Origin: Syntrophus aciditrophicus SB
GTDB lineage: Bacteria > Desulfobacterota > Syntrophia > Syntrophales > Syntrophaceae
Direction of reading: 5' to 3'
Assembly (NCBI RefSeq): GCF_000013405.1
Contig: NC_007759.1
Coordinates: forward strand, 1,489,001 to 1,553,000
Length of the DNA: 64,000 bases
A model generated the notes under the pieces. That model was not told the DNA's origin. It saw only the letters and a program-made list of their open reading frames with translations, and searched no databases. The first letter of the stretch is position 1. Every line of letters starts with the position of its first letter. Both the position numbers and the translations under genes were made by a program. Shown here piece after piece: positions 28,372 through 37,405 of this stretch.

Positions 28372-30102
28372 ATGAAGTCTCATGAAAATTCCTCAATGCG
28401 GGAAGTGATATTGCTGGAAAGATTGCGCTGGCTGATTGTCTGCCGGGTGGCCATTGCCACTTTTCTTCTGGTAATCATCATTTTCATCGACCTCAAACAG
28501 ACATCCCTTTACCCGGAGATCCGCTTTCCATCCTTTTACAGCCTCATTCTCACCACCTATATCATCTCTTTCATCTATGTTTTTTTGCTGAAAGTCGTCA
28601 AAAACTCTCATCTTCATGCCTATATTCAGATGGTCTGCGATGTGTTTCTGATTACGCTTCTCGTTCATATCACCGGTGGCGTCAGCAGCATCTATTCCGT
28701 TCTCTATCCCATGGTTATCATTTACACCGTACTGTTTGCGGAAAGAAAAGGAGGATTAATCGTGGCCACCGCCTGCAGTCTCTCCTATGGCCTTCTTCTG
28801 AATCTGGAATATTTCGCTGTGATTGCCCCGCAGTATCAGTCGATTATCCCGGAAGTCCAGAGAAATGCCGGATATCTCTATTCGAGAATATTCATTCATG
28901 CGCTGTCATTTTATATCGTGGCTTTCCTTGCAAGTTTCGTGATCGAACAGGAAAAAACCGCCAGGACGCTTCTTGCTGAAAAGGAAAATGCCTTCGATCA
29001 GCTGGATCTTCTGCACCAGAGCATTATCGAGTCGGTCGATGCGGGCATTTTGACCATCGATATGGAAGACCGGATCAAATCCTTCAATCGTGCTGCGGTC
29101 GACATAACAGGTCTTTCAGTCGCGGATGTTCTGAATCGAAGTATTCATGAGGTCTTTCCCGGCTATGCTTCTCTATTCGCCCGATATTCCTGCATCCAGA
29201 CGGGTAAGAGTTCGGGCAGGCGAATGGAAATGAACATCAGGAACCGGAATAATGAGGAACTGATCCTTGGCTGTTCCCTGTCGCGGCTCAGAGGAAGCCA
29301 GGGAGAGCACATAGGAGAAATCCTGATTTTTCAGGACTTGACTTCCATCAAGAAAATCGAGGCCGCCTATGAAAAAAGCCGGCGTTTTGCCTTTATCGGG
29401 GAAATGGCCGCAGGCCTGGCTCATGAAATCAGAAACCCGCTGGCTGCCATCAGCGGTTCGATTCATATGTTGAAAAAAGATCTGAAGCTGGATCCAACGG
29501 ACGAGCGGCTCATGAAGATCATTCTCAGAGGAAAGGATCAGCTCGAAAATTTCATGAAGGATTTCCTTCTGCTTGCCAAGCCGGCTGCAGGTGAGAAGGA
29601 ATGGATGAATCTCAATGCTCTGATCGATGAAATCCTTGAATCTCTTGTTTATATTCCGGACTGGTCAGAGAACATCACGGTGGAGAAAAACTATCCGGAA
29701 CCTTCCCTGTTGTACGCGAACAAAAGAGAAATGCAGCATGTCATCTGGAATCTTATCCTCAATGCCCTGCAGGCCATGCCCCGGGGAGGGCGTCTGCATA
29801 TCAGAACAACCCCTGTGGTGGTTATGAACGAACGCCAATGTGTTCAACTGGACATCGAAGACAGCGGTGAAGGCATTTCCAGAGAAGATATGAACCGGAT
29901 CTTCGAGCCTTTCTTTACGACCAAGGAGAGGGGGACAGGGCTCGGTCTGGCGGTGGTCGGGAAGATCATCGAGAATTATTCCGGAACGATCACGATAACC
30001 AGCGAAAAGGAAAAAGGGACCCGTCTCCGGGTCTGCCTGCCGAAAAATCAGGAATTGGCGGAAACGGAAACAATTTTCACGAAGGATGTCCGGGTTGCTT
30101 GA
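28372..30102 (+). CDS. pilS: PilS-type membrane sensor histidine kinase
   Basis: This 576-residue kinase has about six N-terminal membrane helices (residues 18-195), a PAS domain (about 218-325), a HisKA box AGLAHEIRNPLAAI with phospho-acceptor His351, and a HATPase domain (NLILNALQAMP, DSGEGIS, TTKERGTGLGLAVV). The six-helix membrane part and the fit to the next gene match PilS of type IV pilus systems. It probably phosphorylates PilR, 21 bp downstream. The chosen ATG has only a weak site; ATG 28396 is an alternative. Confidence 0.88.
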   Translation: MKSHENSSMREVILLERLRWLIVCRVAIATFLLVIIIFIDLKQTSLYPEIRFPSFYSLILTTYIISFIYVFLLKVVKNSHLHAYIQMVCDVFLITLLVHITGGVSSIYSVLYPMVIIYTVLFAERKGGLIVATACSLSYGLLLNLEYFAVIAPQYQSIIPEVQRNAGYLYSRIFIHALSFYIVAFLASFVIEQEKTARTLLAEKENAFDQLDLLHQSIIESVDAGILTIDMEDRIKSFNRAAVDITGLSVADVLNRSIHEVFPGYASLFARYSCIQTGKSSGRRMEMNIRNRNNEELILGCSLSRLRGSQGEHIGEILIFQDLTSIKKIEAAYEKSRRFAFIGEMAAGLAHEIRNPLAAISGSIHMLKKDLKLDPTDERLMKIILRGKDQLENFMKDFLLLAKPAAGEKEWMNLNALIDEILESLVYIPDWSENITVEKNYPEPSLLYANKREMQHVIWNLILNALQAMPRGGRLHIRTTPVVVMNERQCVQLDIEDSGEGISREDMNRIFEPFFTTKERGTGLGLAVVGKIIENYSGTITITSEKEKGTRLRVCLPKNQELAETETIFTKDVRVA

Positions 30103-30123
30103 GTTTTAAGGGAGGAGGAAGGT

Positions 30124-31494
30124 ATGGCAACAATCCTTGTCGTTGATGATGATAAGGGGATGAGAGAATTTCTCGATATAATGCTGACCAGGGAAGGTTA
30201 TGATGTCAGTTGCGCCCGAGATGCCGGGGAAGGATTGGACCGTTGCCGGAAGCAGCGCTTCGACCTGATCATCACCGATCTGAGAATGCCCAAAATCGAC
30301 GGGATCGAATTTCTCAAGTCCGTCAAGGATGTTTCTCCTGAATCTCTGGTAATCCTGATTACGGCTTATGCCTCCGGAGAGACGGCGGTCAGGGCAATGA
30401 AAGAGGGAGCTTACGATTATATCGAGAAGGATTTCAACATCGAAGAATTTACGTCGACGATCCGAAGTGCCCTGGAGTCCAACGGCAGGATGCAGGATGA
30501 CGCAAAATTTATCCGGGACATCGAAAATTCAGTCTGCTTTGGCGAAATCATCGGGAAAAGCAGGGAAATGCTCAAGGTTTATTCCCTGATCAAGAAAGTG
30601 GCTGATACGACGGCCAATGTTCTGATTCTCGGGGAAAGCGGAACGGGAAAAGAGCTTGTTGCCAAGGCCATCCATGAGAACAGCCCAAGAAAAGACATGC
30701 CTTTTGTCGTGATCAATTGCGGCGGCATACCGGAAAATCTTCTGGAAAGCGAGCTGTTCGGTTATCTCAAAGGATCCTTTACGGGAGCCTACGCGGATAA
30801 GCCGGGACTGTTTGAGATCGCCCGGGGCGGGACGATTTTCCTCGATGAAGTGGCCGAGCTGCCCCCCGTTCTTCAAGTCAAGCTTTTAAGAGTCGTTCAG
30901 GAAAAAACCTTTCTGAGAATCGGCGGCACGGAAAATATTCGCGTCGATGTACGGATTATCTCGGCGACAAACCGGAATCTCGAGGAGATGGTCCAGAAAG
31001 GGGATTTCCGGGAGGATCTTTATTACCGGTTGAATGTCATCCCGATCTCCATTCCGCCCTTGAGGGAACGAAAGGATGACATCCCCGTCCTGACAAAGTA
31101 CTTCATTGAAAAATATTCCCGTGAATTCGGCAAAGGGATTAAAAATATCTCTAATTATGCCCTGGAACTTCTCATGGACTATTCTTTTCCGGGGAATGTC
31201 CGGGAGCTGGAAAACATTATCGAAAGAAGCGTGGCCCTGGAGCATTCCAGCATCGTCCTTCCTGAGAATCTGATGATTTCCCGAGAGAATTCGGCAGCAA
31301 AGCACGAGACATTCAAAATTGAGAATATCCCTGATCAGGGTTTGAATCTGAACGATGAACTGGCAAGATTCGAACGGGCCATAATCGGAAAAGCCCTTGA
31401 GAAATCAAAGGGATCAAAAACGAAGGCGGCGGAACTTCTGATGATCAGCTTTGATTCGCTTCGTTATCGCATCGAGAAACTCGGGATTGGGTAA
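30124..31494 (+). CDS. pilR: PilR-type sigma-54-dependent response regulator
   Basis: This 456-residue NtrC-family activator has a receiver domain with phospho-acceptor Asp52 (ITDLRMPKIDG), a AAA+ domain with Walker A GESGTGKE (170-177), the sigma-54 contact loop GSFTGA (217-222; Ser variant as in known PilR), and a C-terminal Fis-type helix-turn-helix (KTKAAELLMISFDSLRYRI). It lies behind a clear GGAGGAAGG site. Phosphorylated PilR opens sigma-54 promoters, classically pilA; a sigma-54-like site precedes the pilin at 58.9 kb. Confidence 0.92.
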   Translation: MATILVVDDDKGMREFLDIMLTREGYDVSCARDAGEGLDRCRKQRFDLIITDLRMPKIDGIEFLKSVKDVSPESLVILITAYASGETAVRAMKEGAYDYIEKDFNIEEFTSTIRSALESNGRMQDDAKFIRDIENSVCFGEIIGKSREMLKVYSLIKKVADTTANVLILGESGTGKELVAKAIHENSPRKDMPFVVINCGGIPENLLESELFGYLKGSFTGAYADKPGLFEIARGGTIFLDEVAELPPVLQVKLLRVVQEKTFLRIGGTENIRVDVRIISATNRNLEEMVQKGDFREDLYYRLNVIPISIPPLRERKDDIPVLTKYFIEKYSREFGKGIKNISNYALELLMDYSFPGNVRELENIIERSVALEHSSIVLPENLMISRENSAAKHETFKIENIPDQGLNLNDELARFERAIIGKALEKSKGSKTKAAELLMISFDSLRYRIEKLGIG

Positions 31495-31555
31495 CACCCT
31501 TATCTTAAACACTGTTTGAACAAACCAGTTAAAGACCTCGGAAATTCCAGATTCC

Positions 31556-33316
31556 TCAGTTGCCGCGAATCGTGATGTCCTTCATTTTCAATTGAATGTC
31601 GGAAGCTCCGTTCCAGGTGTTGATCTGCGGTGTAAAAGCGATATCAAGACAGGAATCGTTGAGTTCACGAATGAAATGTCCCTGGCTGAACCAGATCGTA
31701 TTGCGCGACACACCCGCTTCCGATACGCGCATGCGGAGATGGTTGTTCCCTACGACAGCGGGCGAAAAGGCGTTGACATTCCGCACACAGAGGACCGGCT
31801 CGGGATTTTTGCTTCCAAAGGGCGCCAGCAGTTCCATCTGCGCCAGCAGTTCATGGGTAATGTCGTTCAAATGGCATTGTGCTTCGATGAACGTCGCGGA
31901 GATGAAATCGGACTGCAGAACATTTTCCCTTACAATTTCATCGAGCGTTTCAGCGAATTGTTCGATGTCTTCTTCCATGATGGAAATACCGGCAGCGTAC
32001 CGATGGCCGCCATATGATATCAGATAATCTTCACATTCCCTTAAGCCCTGATAAATATTGAAATTCGCGATACTCCGGCCGGATCCTTTCCCGATTCCGT
32101 CTTTCAGGCTGATCAGGATAGCCGGACGGTCGTAGCGATCAGCTATCTTGGATGCCACAATCCCGATGACTCCCGGGTGCCATTTTTCCGAAGCCATGAC
32201 CAGAGCTGTCCTGTTCCGGTCACTTATTGTCTTTTCGAGATCTTCAATGATTTCTTCCAGGATATTTTTTTCCAGAGCCCTTCTTCTGCGATTGTAGCTG
32301 TCCAGCTTTACCGCGAGGTCTCTGGCTTTTCCCATATCGTCGGCAAGGAGCAACTCAACGGCGTCATCTGGCAATCCAACGCGGCCGGCGGCGTTGATCC
32401 TGGGAATCAGCGAAAAGGAGGCCTTCTCGGTATCGACGGCCTGAGTGTCGACGCCGCAGATTTCCTTCAAGGCGCGGATTCCGACTCTTTTCCCTTCTGT
32501 CAGCAATTCCAGGCCTACTCTGACAAAAATTCTGTTCTCGTCGACCATGGGACAGATGTCTCCGATCGTCCCCAGGGCCACGAGATCAAGATATTCCTTG
32601 AGGTTCGGATAGGGTTTTCCGTGCCAGAATCCCTCTTTCCGGAGATTTCCGCGCAGGGCGATCAGGAAATTGAAAACGATGCCCACAGCGGCAAGGTGTT
32701 TCAGCGGGAAGGGACAGTCCGGGCGTTTCGGGTTGATGGACGCAACGGCTGTGGGAAGCGAATCGGAAACCTCATGGTGATCGAGTATGATGGTGTCCAG
32801 ACCCAGCGACCTGGCGTACAGGATCTCGTCGCAATCGGAAATGCCGCAATCGACGGTTATGATCAGACTGGCGCTTTTTTCTTTTATCCGGTCAATTGCT
32901 TTCCTGTTCAGACCGTATCCTTCGTCAATCCGGTCGGGGATGTAATAGGAAACGTCTGCCTGAATGTCCCGTAAAAATTTGACAAGCACAGCTACGGACG
33001 TAATTCCATCGGCGTCATAATCGCCGTACACCACGATTTTTTCTCCCTGGTACACCGCTTGAATCAGCCTATTGACCCCGAGCTGCATGTCTTTCATGAG
33101 AAAAGGATTGTGAAGATCGTGAAGGGATGGATAGAGGTACTTCCGGGCGTCATCAGGGGTTTGGATGTCACGGCTCGCCAGGATGGAAGACATGATCCAG
33201 TGAATACCCAGTTCCTTGACAAGGAGATATTGTGCCTCCTTGTTGACATCGGACATAACCCAGTTTGTTGTCGGCAAGCATTTTCTAAACATGATCACAC
33301 AAAGGAAAAAAGACAT
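31556..33316 (-). CDS. recJ: RecJ, single-strand 5'-3' exonuclease
   Basis: This protein of about 586 residues has the DHH phosphoesterase motifs VVYGDYDADGITSV (I), TVDCGIS (II), LDHHEV (III), and the DHHA1 motif GGHRYAAGIS, followed by the RecJ OB domain. RecJ degrades ssDNA in recombination and mismatch repair. The start is uncertain: ATG 33316 and 33292 both lack a clear site, but the conserved TNWVMSDVNKEA shows that the start lies upstream of ATG 33256. It is convergent with pilR, 61 bp apart. Confidence 0.93.
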   Translation of the reverse strand: MSFFLCVIMFRKCLPTTNWVMSDVNKEAQYLLVKELGIHWIMSSILASRDIQTPDDARKYLYPSLHDLHNPFLMKDMQLGVNRLIQAVYQGEKIVVYGDYDADGITSVAVLVKFLRDIQADVSYYIPDRIDEGYGLNRKAIDRIKEKSASLIITVDCGISDCDEILYARSLGLDTIILDHHEVSDSLPTAVASINPKRPDCPFPLKHLAAVGIVFNFLIALRGNLRKEGFWHGKPYPNLKEYLDLVALGTIGDICPMVDENRIFVRVGLELLTEGKRVGIRALKEICGVDTQAVDTEKASFSLIPRINAAGRVGLPDDAVELLLADDMGKARDLAVKLDSYNRRRRALEKNILEEIIEDLEKTISDRNRTALVMASEKWHPGVIGIVASKIADRYDRPAILISLKDGIGKGSGRSIANFNIYQGLRECEDYLISYGGHRYAAGISIMEEDIEQFAETLDEIVRENVLQSDFISATFIEAQCHLNDITHELLAQMELLAPFGSKNPEPVLCVRNVNAFSPAVVGNNHLRMRVSEAGVSRNTIWFSQGHFIRELNDSCLDIAFTPQINTWNGASDIQLKMKDITIRGN

Positions 33317-33467
33317 GGGTACTGGAGAATGAAAAAAAAAGACTGTCAGATTCTAATCAGGAAATTTGTGATGTCAAGAAAAAGAAACGGCTTTACAAGC
33401 CAATACAGGCGAGACGGGGCTTAGAAGAGGGAAAAATCACTTTAAGAACATTGAAGAACACTTTACC

Positions 33468-33632
33468 ATGTATCGTGAGACCGGCAAAAACGAGGCACAC
33501 TGCATAATTTGTTTTGCTCCTGAAATTCAGAATGCAAAACTTTATTTGCAGGTGCATATAACCGATTGCAGAGACAGAGGAAGGAAAAGGTTTGTTGTCG
33601 CACCGCAAAAGAAATTTCCAAGTGACGCATAA
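33468..33632 (+). CDS. Possible small ORF or gene relic, 54 residues
   Basis: ATG 33468 opens a frame to TAA 33630-33632; the frame stays open upstream to 33372. The product contains HCIICFAPEIQNAKLYLQ and DRGRKRFVVAPQKK, which looks protein-like, but there is no ribosome site and no family is recognised. It sits in the 398-bp AT-rich gap 33317-33714 between recJ and the radical SAM gene, which otherwise shows nothing definite. A decayed gene is as likely as a real one. Confidence 0.25.
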   Translation: MYRETGKNEAHCIICFAPEIQNAKLYLQVHITDCRDRGRKRFVVAPQKKFPSDA

Positions 33633-33714
33633 ATGCCAGGTTCAGAAGCTGACGGCATCGAATTATCAATAATTTTAAATCAAAACGAGATAGTAATTGA
33701 AGAAAATGTTAGCC

Positions 33715-34941
33715 TCACTCCGAAATGGATTTTTCGGCTGTCCTGCTTCGGATGAAACAGCGGGGGTCTTCGGCCAGGTAATCGCCACTGTAAGCAAAGG
33801 CTCTTCCTCTGCAGCCGCCGCAGATCCTGCGGTAGCGGCAATCGCCGCACAGTCCCTTCAACAGATTTTCCCGATCCATCAGGTGACGCAGAACGGGGGC
33901 TTCCTCATAGATTTTGTTCAGTGATTTTTCCCGTACATTACCGTTGTTGATTTCCACAAAAGGACAGGGCCACACGTCGCCGTTGGCCTTGATGTAGAGA
34001 AAGTCCCGTCCCGCCGAGCAGCCGTAAAAGACCTGTTCCGCAAACTTCAGAGCCGGGCCGTCGTTCCAGCCCTTCTTTTCGAGCAGGTAGGGCCAGTACT
34101 GGGGGCCGGCGACCGGTTCGATGATGGTCTCAACCTGCTTCTGCTTTCTGGAAATGAGCTCGCTTAGTTCCCTGTTGGCGCTCTTTTTCAGAGTTTTGCT
34201 TTTGATTTTTTCTCCCCGTCCCACCGCCACGAGCTGGTACATCAGCATAACGGAGGCGCCCTGATCATTAATGAAGTCAATGAGCTCCGACAGTACGGGC
34301 AGATTGTATTCCATAGCGGTGGTGTTGATCTGCAGAAGGATTCCCGCCTTCTTCGTAGCCTCGATGCCCCTTAAGGCCAGTTCGAAGGCACGTGGGGAAT
34401 TCCGGACGTAATTATGTATTGTTTCGTCCGGCGCATCCACGGAGATCGCGTTGCAGACCACTCCGTGATCTTTAAGCTTCCGGGCCATGGCGTCGTCGAT
34501 GAGAGTGCCGTTGGTGGCGAGAATGTTAGCCAGCCCGGCTTTCTGTGAATGGCGAAGCAGTTCAAAAATGTCCTTTCTGACCAGCGGCTCACCGCCGGTA
34601 AAAACCAGAGTGCGGAATGCCGGCATGGAGGCGATCTGATCGATGAGGCGCTTACCTTCGGCAGTGGTCAGCTCATCCGATGCGGCCTGGCTGCTCTTCG
34701 CGTGGCAGTGAATGCAGCTCAGATTGCAGGCACGGGTGACTTCCCAGACGGGGTGCCCCGGATATCCGATGCAGCCCATGCCGTAGGCGCCGTTGGCAAC
34801 GGGAATAGATTTCAGGCTGTGATGGACAAGCCAGGAAGGAAATTTTTTCCAGTCGTTTAATACAGCCATGAGGATCGCGCTGCCGATCTGCCGAAGAATC
34901 AGAGTCGGCGGCATGTAAAACGGTTTGACCTGTCTGAGCAA
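33715..34941 (-). CDS. Radical SAM/SPASM enzyme, AhbD/NirJ/PqqE-like
   Basis: This 408-residue radical SAM protein has the cluster motif CNLSCIHC (C72, C76, C79), GGEPLVRKDI, and a C-terminal SPASM region with YGCSAGRDFLY, CPF, CGDCRYRRICGGCRG and GDYLAEDPRCF. The tail closely resembles the haem d1 / alternative-haem (NirJ, AhbC, AhbD) branch. About 65 residues precede the core, longer than usual, including IGYPGHPVWEVTRA. The start is a TTG behind AAAGGA; ATG 34914 is possible. It follows a UbiA prenyltransferase gene on the same strand. The exact substrate cannot be read from sequence. Confidence 0.82.
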   Translation of the reverse strand: MLRQVKPFYMPPTLILRQIGSAILMAVLNDWKKFPSWLVHHSLKSIPVANGAYGMGCIGYPGHPVWEVTRACNLSCIHCHAKSSQAASDELTTAEGKRLIDQIASMPAFRTLVFTGGEPLVRKDIFELLRHSQKAGLANILATNGTLIDDAMARKLKDHGVVCNAISVDAPDETIHNYVRNSPRAFELALRGIEATKKAGILLQINTTAMEYNLPVLSELIDFINDQGASVMLMYQLVAVGRGEKIKSKTLKKSANRELSELISRKQKQVETIIEPVAGPQYWPYLLEKKGWNDGPALKFAEQVFYGCSAGRDFLYIKANGDVWPCPFVEINNGNVREKSLNKIYEEAPVLRHLMDRENLLKGLCGDCRYRRICGGCRGRAFAYSGDYLAEDPRCFIRSRTAEKSISE

Positions 34942-35025
34942 TTTTCTTTTCCTTTCACTGCCGTCAATGATATTGATTTGTTCCGTTTATTGATCCGGGA
35001 GAAAACCCTGAATCCTTATCGAATG

Positions 35026-35976
35026 TTATAAATAGGCCAGCAGGTAGGAAAGCGTCGTGCCGATGTTCACCACAATATTGAGACCGCAGAGAATTTCCAG
35101 GGTTATACGATTTTCGTATTTTTTCTGCAAGACCATTGCGACAAGAATAACCGAGAGGATCATGACCGGAAGGTAATAGGGAATCACGAGGGAGGGAACG
35201 CCGAACCAGGGGGAAAGCAGGTGGGATATCCAGGCGAAGAACGCCGCCAGGGAATACAGTTCAGCCCCGCGTTTTTTTCCGAAACGGACGAGAAGATTGC
35301 GCTTGCCGACGGCCAGGTCCGCCGGATAGTCGGGGAACTCGTTGAGAAGAATGACGTTGAAGATCGTCAATCCGACGGGCAGACTCATCCAGGCAATAAT
35401 CGCGGGGATATAGCCGCTTTGAATATAGAAGGCGGAAGCGATGGGCAGCCATCCGTAACAGAATCCGATAAAGAGCTCTCCGATTCCTCTGTTCACGAGA
35501 CGGACAGGACGCCTTGAATAGAAAAATCCCGGCAGTGCCCCCGCGCACCCCAGAAGGAGAGTCCAGGGGCCGGTATTCAGGACGAACTGAAGCACCACGC
35601 CGATCAGAACCGCAAGGAGCATGCTGACCACGCTTGTAATTAAAGCGACCAAAGGAGAGAGGATTCTTTTCTGGAGGATGCCGGAACCGCCAGCGAAACG
35701 GCTGGGGTGATGCTTTCTGGATAGAGCGTCCTCCTCGTAATCGAAATATTCTCCCGATTGATACGTGGAAAGCATGATCAGGATAACGGCCAGACTGCCC
35801 AGCAGGAAAACCGTTGGGTGGAATACGCCTTCAAGTTTCCAGGCAAGGAGAGTTCCAAGAAAAAAAGGCAGAAGGCCCACGATATGAAAGGCGGGGCGGG
35901 ACATTGAGAGCCAGCCGGATACCTTGGCCGGCAGATTCACATCGGGGGGCTTTACGGAATCGGAATTCTTTCCCAT
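35026..35976 (-). CDS. UbiA family prenyltransferase
   Basis: This 316-residue membrane protein has eight or nine hydrophobic segments and two Asp-rich loops: SGEYFDYEEDAL (where MenA-like enzymes have N-x3-D) and NEFPDYPADLAVGKRNL. UbiA enzymes move a polyprenyl chain onto an aromatic ring; MenA-like action (menaquinone) is the nearest family guess. ATG 35976 is used; a GTG five codons earlier is possible; neither has a strong site. The radical SAM gene lies 84 bp downstream on the same strand, suggesting a shared cofactor or quinone pathway. Confidence 0.85.
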   Translation of the reverse strand: MGKNSDSVKPPDVNLPAKVSGWLSMSRPAFHIVGLLPFFLGTLLAWKLEGVFHPTVFLLGSLAVILIMLSTYQSGEYFDYEEDALSRKHHPSRFAGGSGILQKRILSPLVALITSVVSMLLAVLIGVVLQFVLNTGPWTLLLGCAGALPGFFYSRRPVRLVNRGIGELFIGFCYGWLPIASAFYIQSGYIPAIIAWMSLPVGLTIFNVILLNEFPDYPADLAVGKRNLLVRFGKKRGAELYSLAAFFAWISHLLSPWFGVPSLVIPYYLPVMILSVILVAMVLQKKYENRITLEILCGLNIVVNIGTTLSYLLAYL

Positions 35977-36117
35977 AGGGCAGATCGCCACACTTATTTA
36001 ATAAAGCGATAACGAAAATGACTATATCGAATATCCGAAAGTTTTCTTCCCGACAGGTACTCGCCTGTCATTTCATGGAAGTATAGGGAGAGGGGAGGGG
36101 ACTGTCAAGGATACAAT

Positions 36118-36140
36118 GCCGCCCGCACAAAGCAGGCGGC
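36118..36140. terminator. GC-rich hairpin after the Ldh-type gene
   Basis: Arms 36118-36126 (GCCGCCCGC) and 36132-36140 (GCAGGCGGC) pair with one G-T wobble around a 5-nt loop, 22 nt past the dehydrogenase stop. No strong T-run follows on the minus strand. It is a probable terminator separating this gene from ubiA. Confidence 0.5.
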
Positions 36141-36162
36141 TCAGCTTTTATCATGATCGGCA

Positions 36163-37254
36163 TCAGAGATCGAATACGACTCCTCTTTCACCGGCAATGG
36201 CCTTCAGTGTTTCATGGACATTTTCCTCCAGCGGGACGCCGGTCTGCCGGTGCTGTTCGTACAGTTCATATTCTTTTTCGCCGTGAATATAAATCCGATT
36301 TTGACCCTCGGCTTTGGCAGATTCCTTGAGGCGGTCGATGAGATCGTCCATTTTTTCCATGAAAATCTCCATTTCTACAAAATTTTCGATGTTCAGGGCC
36401 ATGAAGAAGTGGGCGACCAGCGCCGGTTGACCTGCGCCGCCCGGCCCCTTGATATCGACCAGATCGGCATAGGCGCCTCCGGAAAGGACCCCGCAGAGGA
36501 TATCCACCAGCAGGGCAATGCCGTAGCCTTTGTAACCGCCGTAAAGTTCTCCTTCCCCTCCAAGGGGAAGAATGCCCCCGCCGAGACGGGCCACCATGTT
36601 TCTCAGAACCTCCGTTGCGTCCGTGGCGGTCTGGCCCTTGGAATCCACAGCCCACCCTTCGGGCATGTCCTTTCCCATCCGGTCATAGACCTCCAGCTTG
36701 CCGCGGGGAATCACCGATGTGGCCATGTCCAGAAAAAAGGGTTTATTGCGCCGGGTCGGAGCGGTCATGCTGATGGGGTTGGTGCCGATAATCATTTTCC
36801 GACCGAACGTCGGCACCACAAGGGGGGCTGTGTTTGTCATGGATATCCCCAGGAGGCCCGCATCAAGCATCATCTGGGTGTAATAGCCTGCGATGCCGTA
36901 ATGATTCGAATTGCGGACGGCAACGATTCCTACTCCCGTTTTCCGGGCTTTTTCAATAGCAAGCTGCGTCGAAAAATGACCCACGATCTGTCCCAGTCCC
37001 GCCTGGCCGTCGACGGTGGCGGTGGATGGGGCTTCACGGACAATGATGGGCTTGCTGTGCGGCAGGATGGTGCCGTTGGACATCCCGTCGACATAACGTC
37101 GAAGGCGCGCCACTCCGTGGGAAGGAATACCGCGCAGATCGGCGAGGACCAGATTATCGGCACAGATGACGGCATCTTCCCGGGTGACGCCGAAACTGGA
37201 GAAAATCTTCTGTACGAATTGGGTTAATTTCTGGTTGTTGACATATAAACTCAT
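36163..37254 (-). CDS. Malate/L-lactate dehydrogenase family oxidoreductase (Ldh_2)
   Basis: This 363-residue NAD(P)-dependent dehydrogenase belongs to the YlbC/AllD/ComC family, unrelated to Rossmann-type LDH. Signatures are DLRGIPSHGVARL, the catalytic-His segment SNHYGIAGYY, TNTAPLVVPTFG and GTNPISMTAPT, then FFLDMATSVIPRGK and GGYKGYGIAL. Members reduce 2-oxo acids such as oxaloacetate, sulfopyruvate or ureidoglycolate derivatives; the substrate here is unknown, malate or a 2-hydroxyacid being the default. ATG 37254 follows GGAGG by 8 nt; the frame from 37284 is longer without support. Confidence 0.92.
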   Translation of the reverse strand: MSLYVNNQKLTQFVQKIFSSFGVTREDAVICADNLVLADLRGIPSHGVARLRRYVDGMSNGTILPHSKPIIVREAPSTATVDGQAGLGQIVGHFSTQLAIEKARKTGVGIVAVRNSNHYGIAGYYTQMMLDAGLLGISMTNTAPLVVPTFGRKMIIGTNPISMTAPTRRNKPFFLDMATSVIPRGKLEVYDRMGKDMPEGWAVDSKGQTATDATEVLRNMVARLGGGILPLGGEGELYGGYKGYGIALLVDILCGVLSGGAYADLVDIKGPGGAGQPALVAHFFMALNIENFVEMEIFMEKMDDLIDRLKESAKAEGQNRIYIHGEKEYELYEQHRQTGVPLEENVHETLKAIAGERGVVFDL

Positions 37255-37405
37255 TGAGGACGCCTCCATTATAAAAAATGTCAAAAAACGAGGGCACAGT
37301 AGTGAGTGCCCGCTCTCAAGTCAACGGAAATCCTGCATCCGGGGTTCGTGAATCCGGTTCATCCCGATCCGATCCTGTACGATTAAAGATCCCGGTTTTC
37401 CGTTC

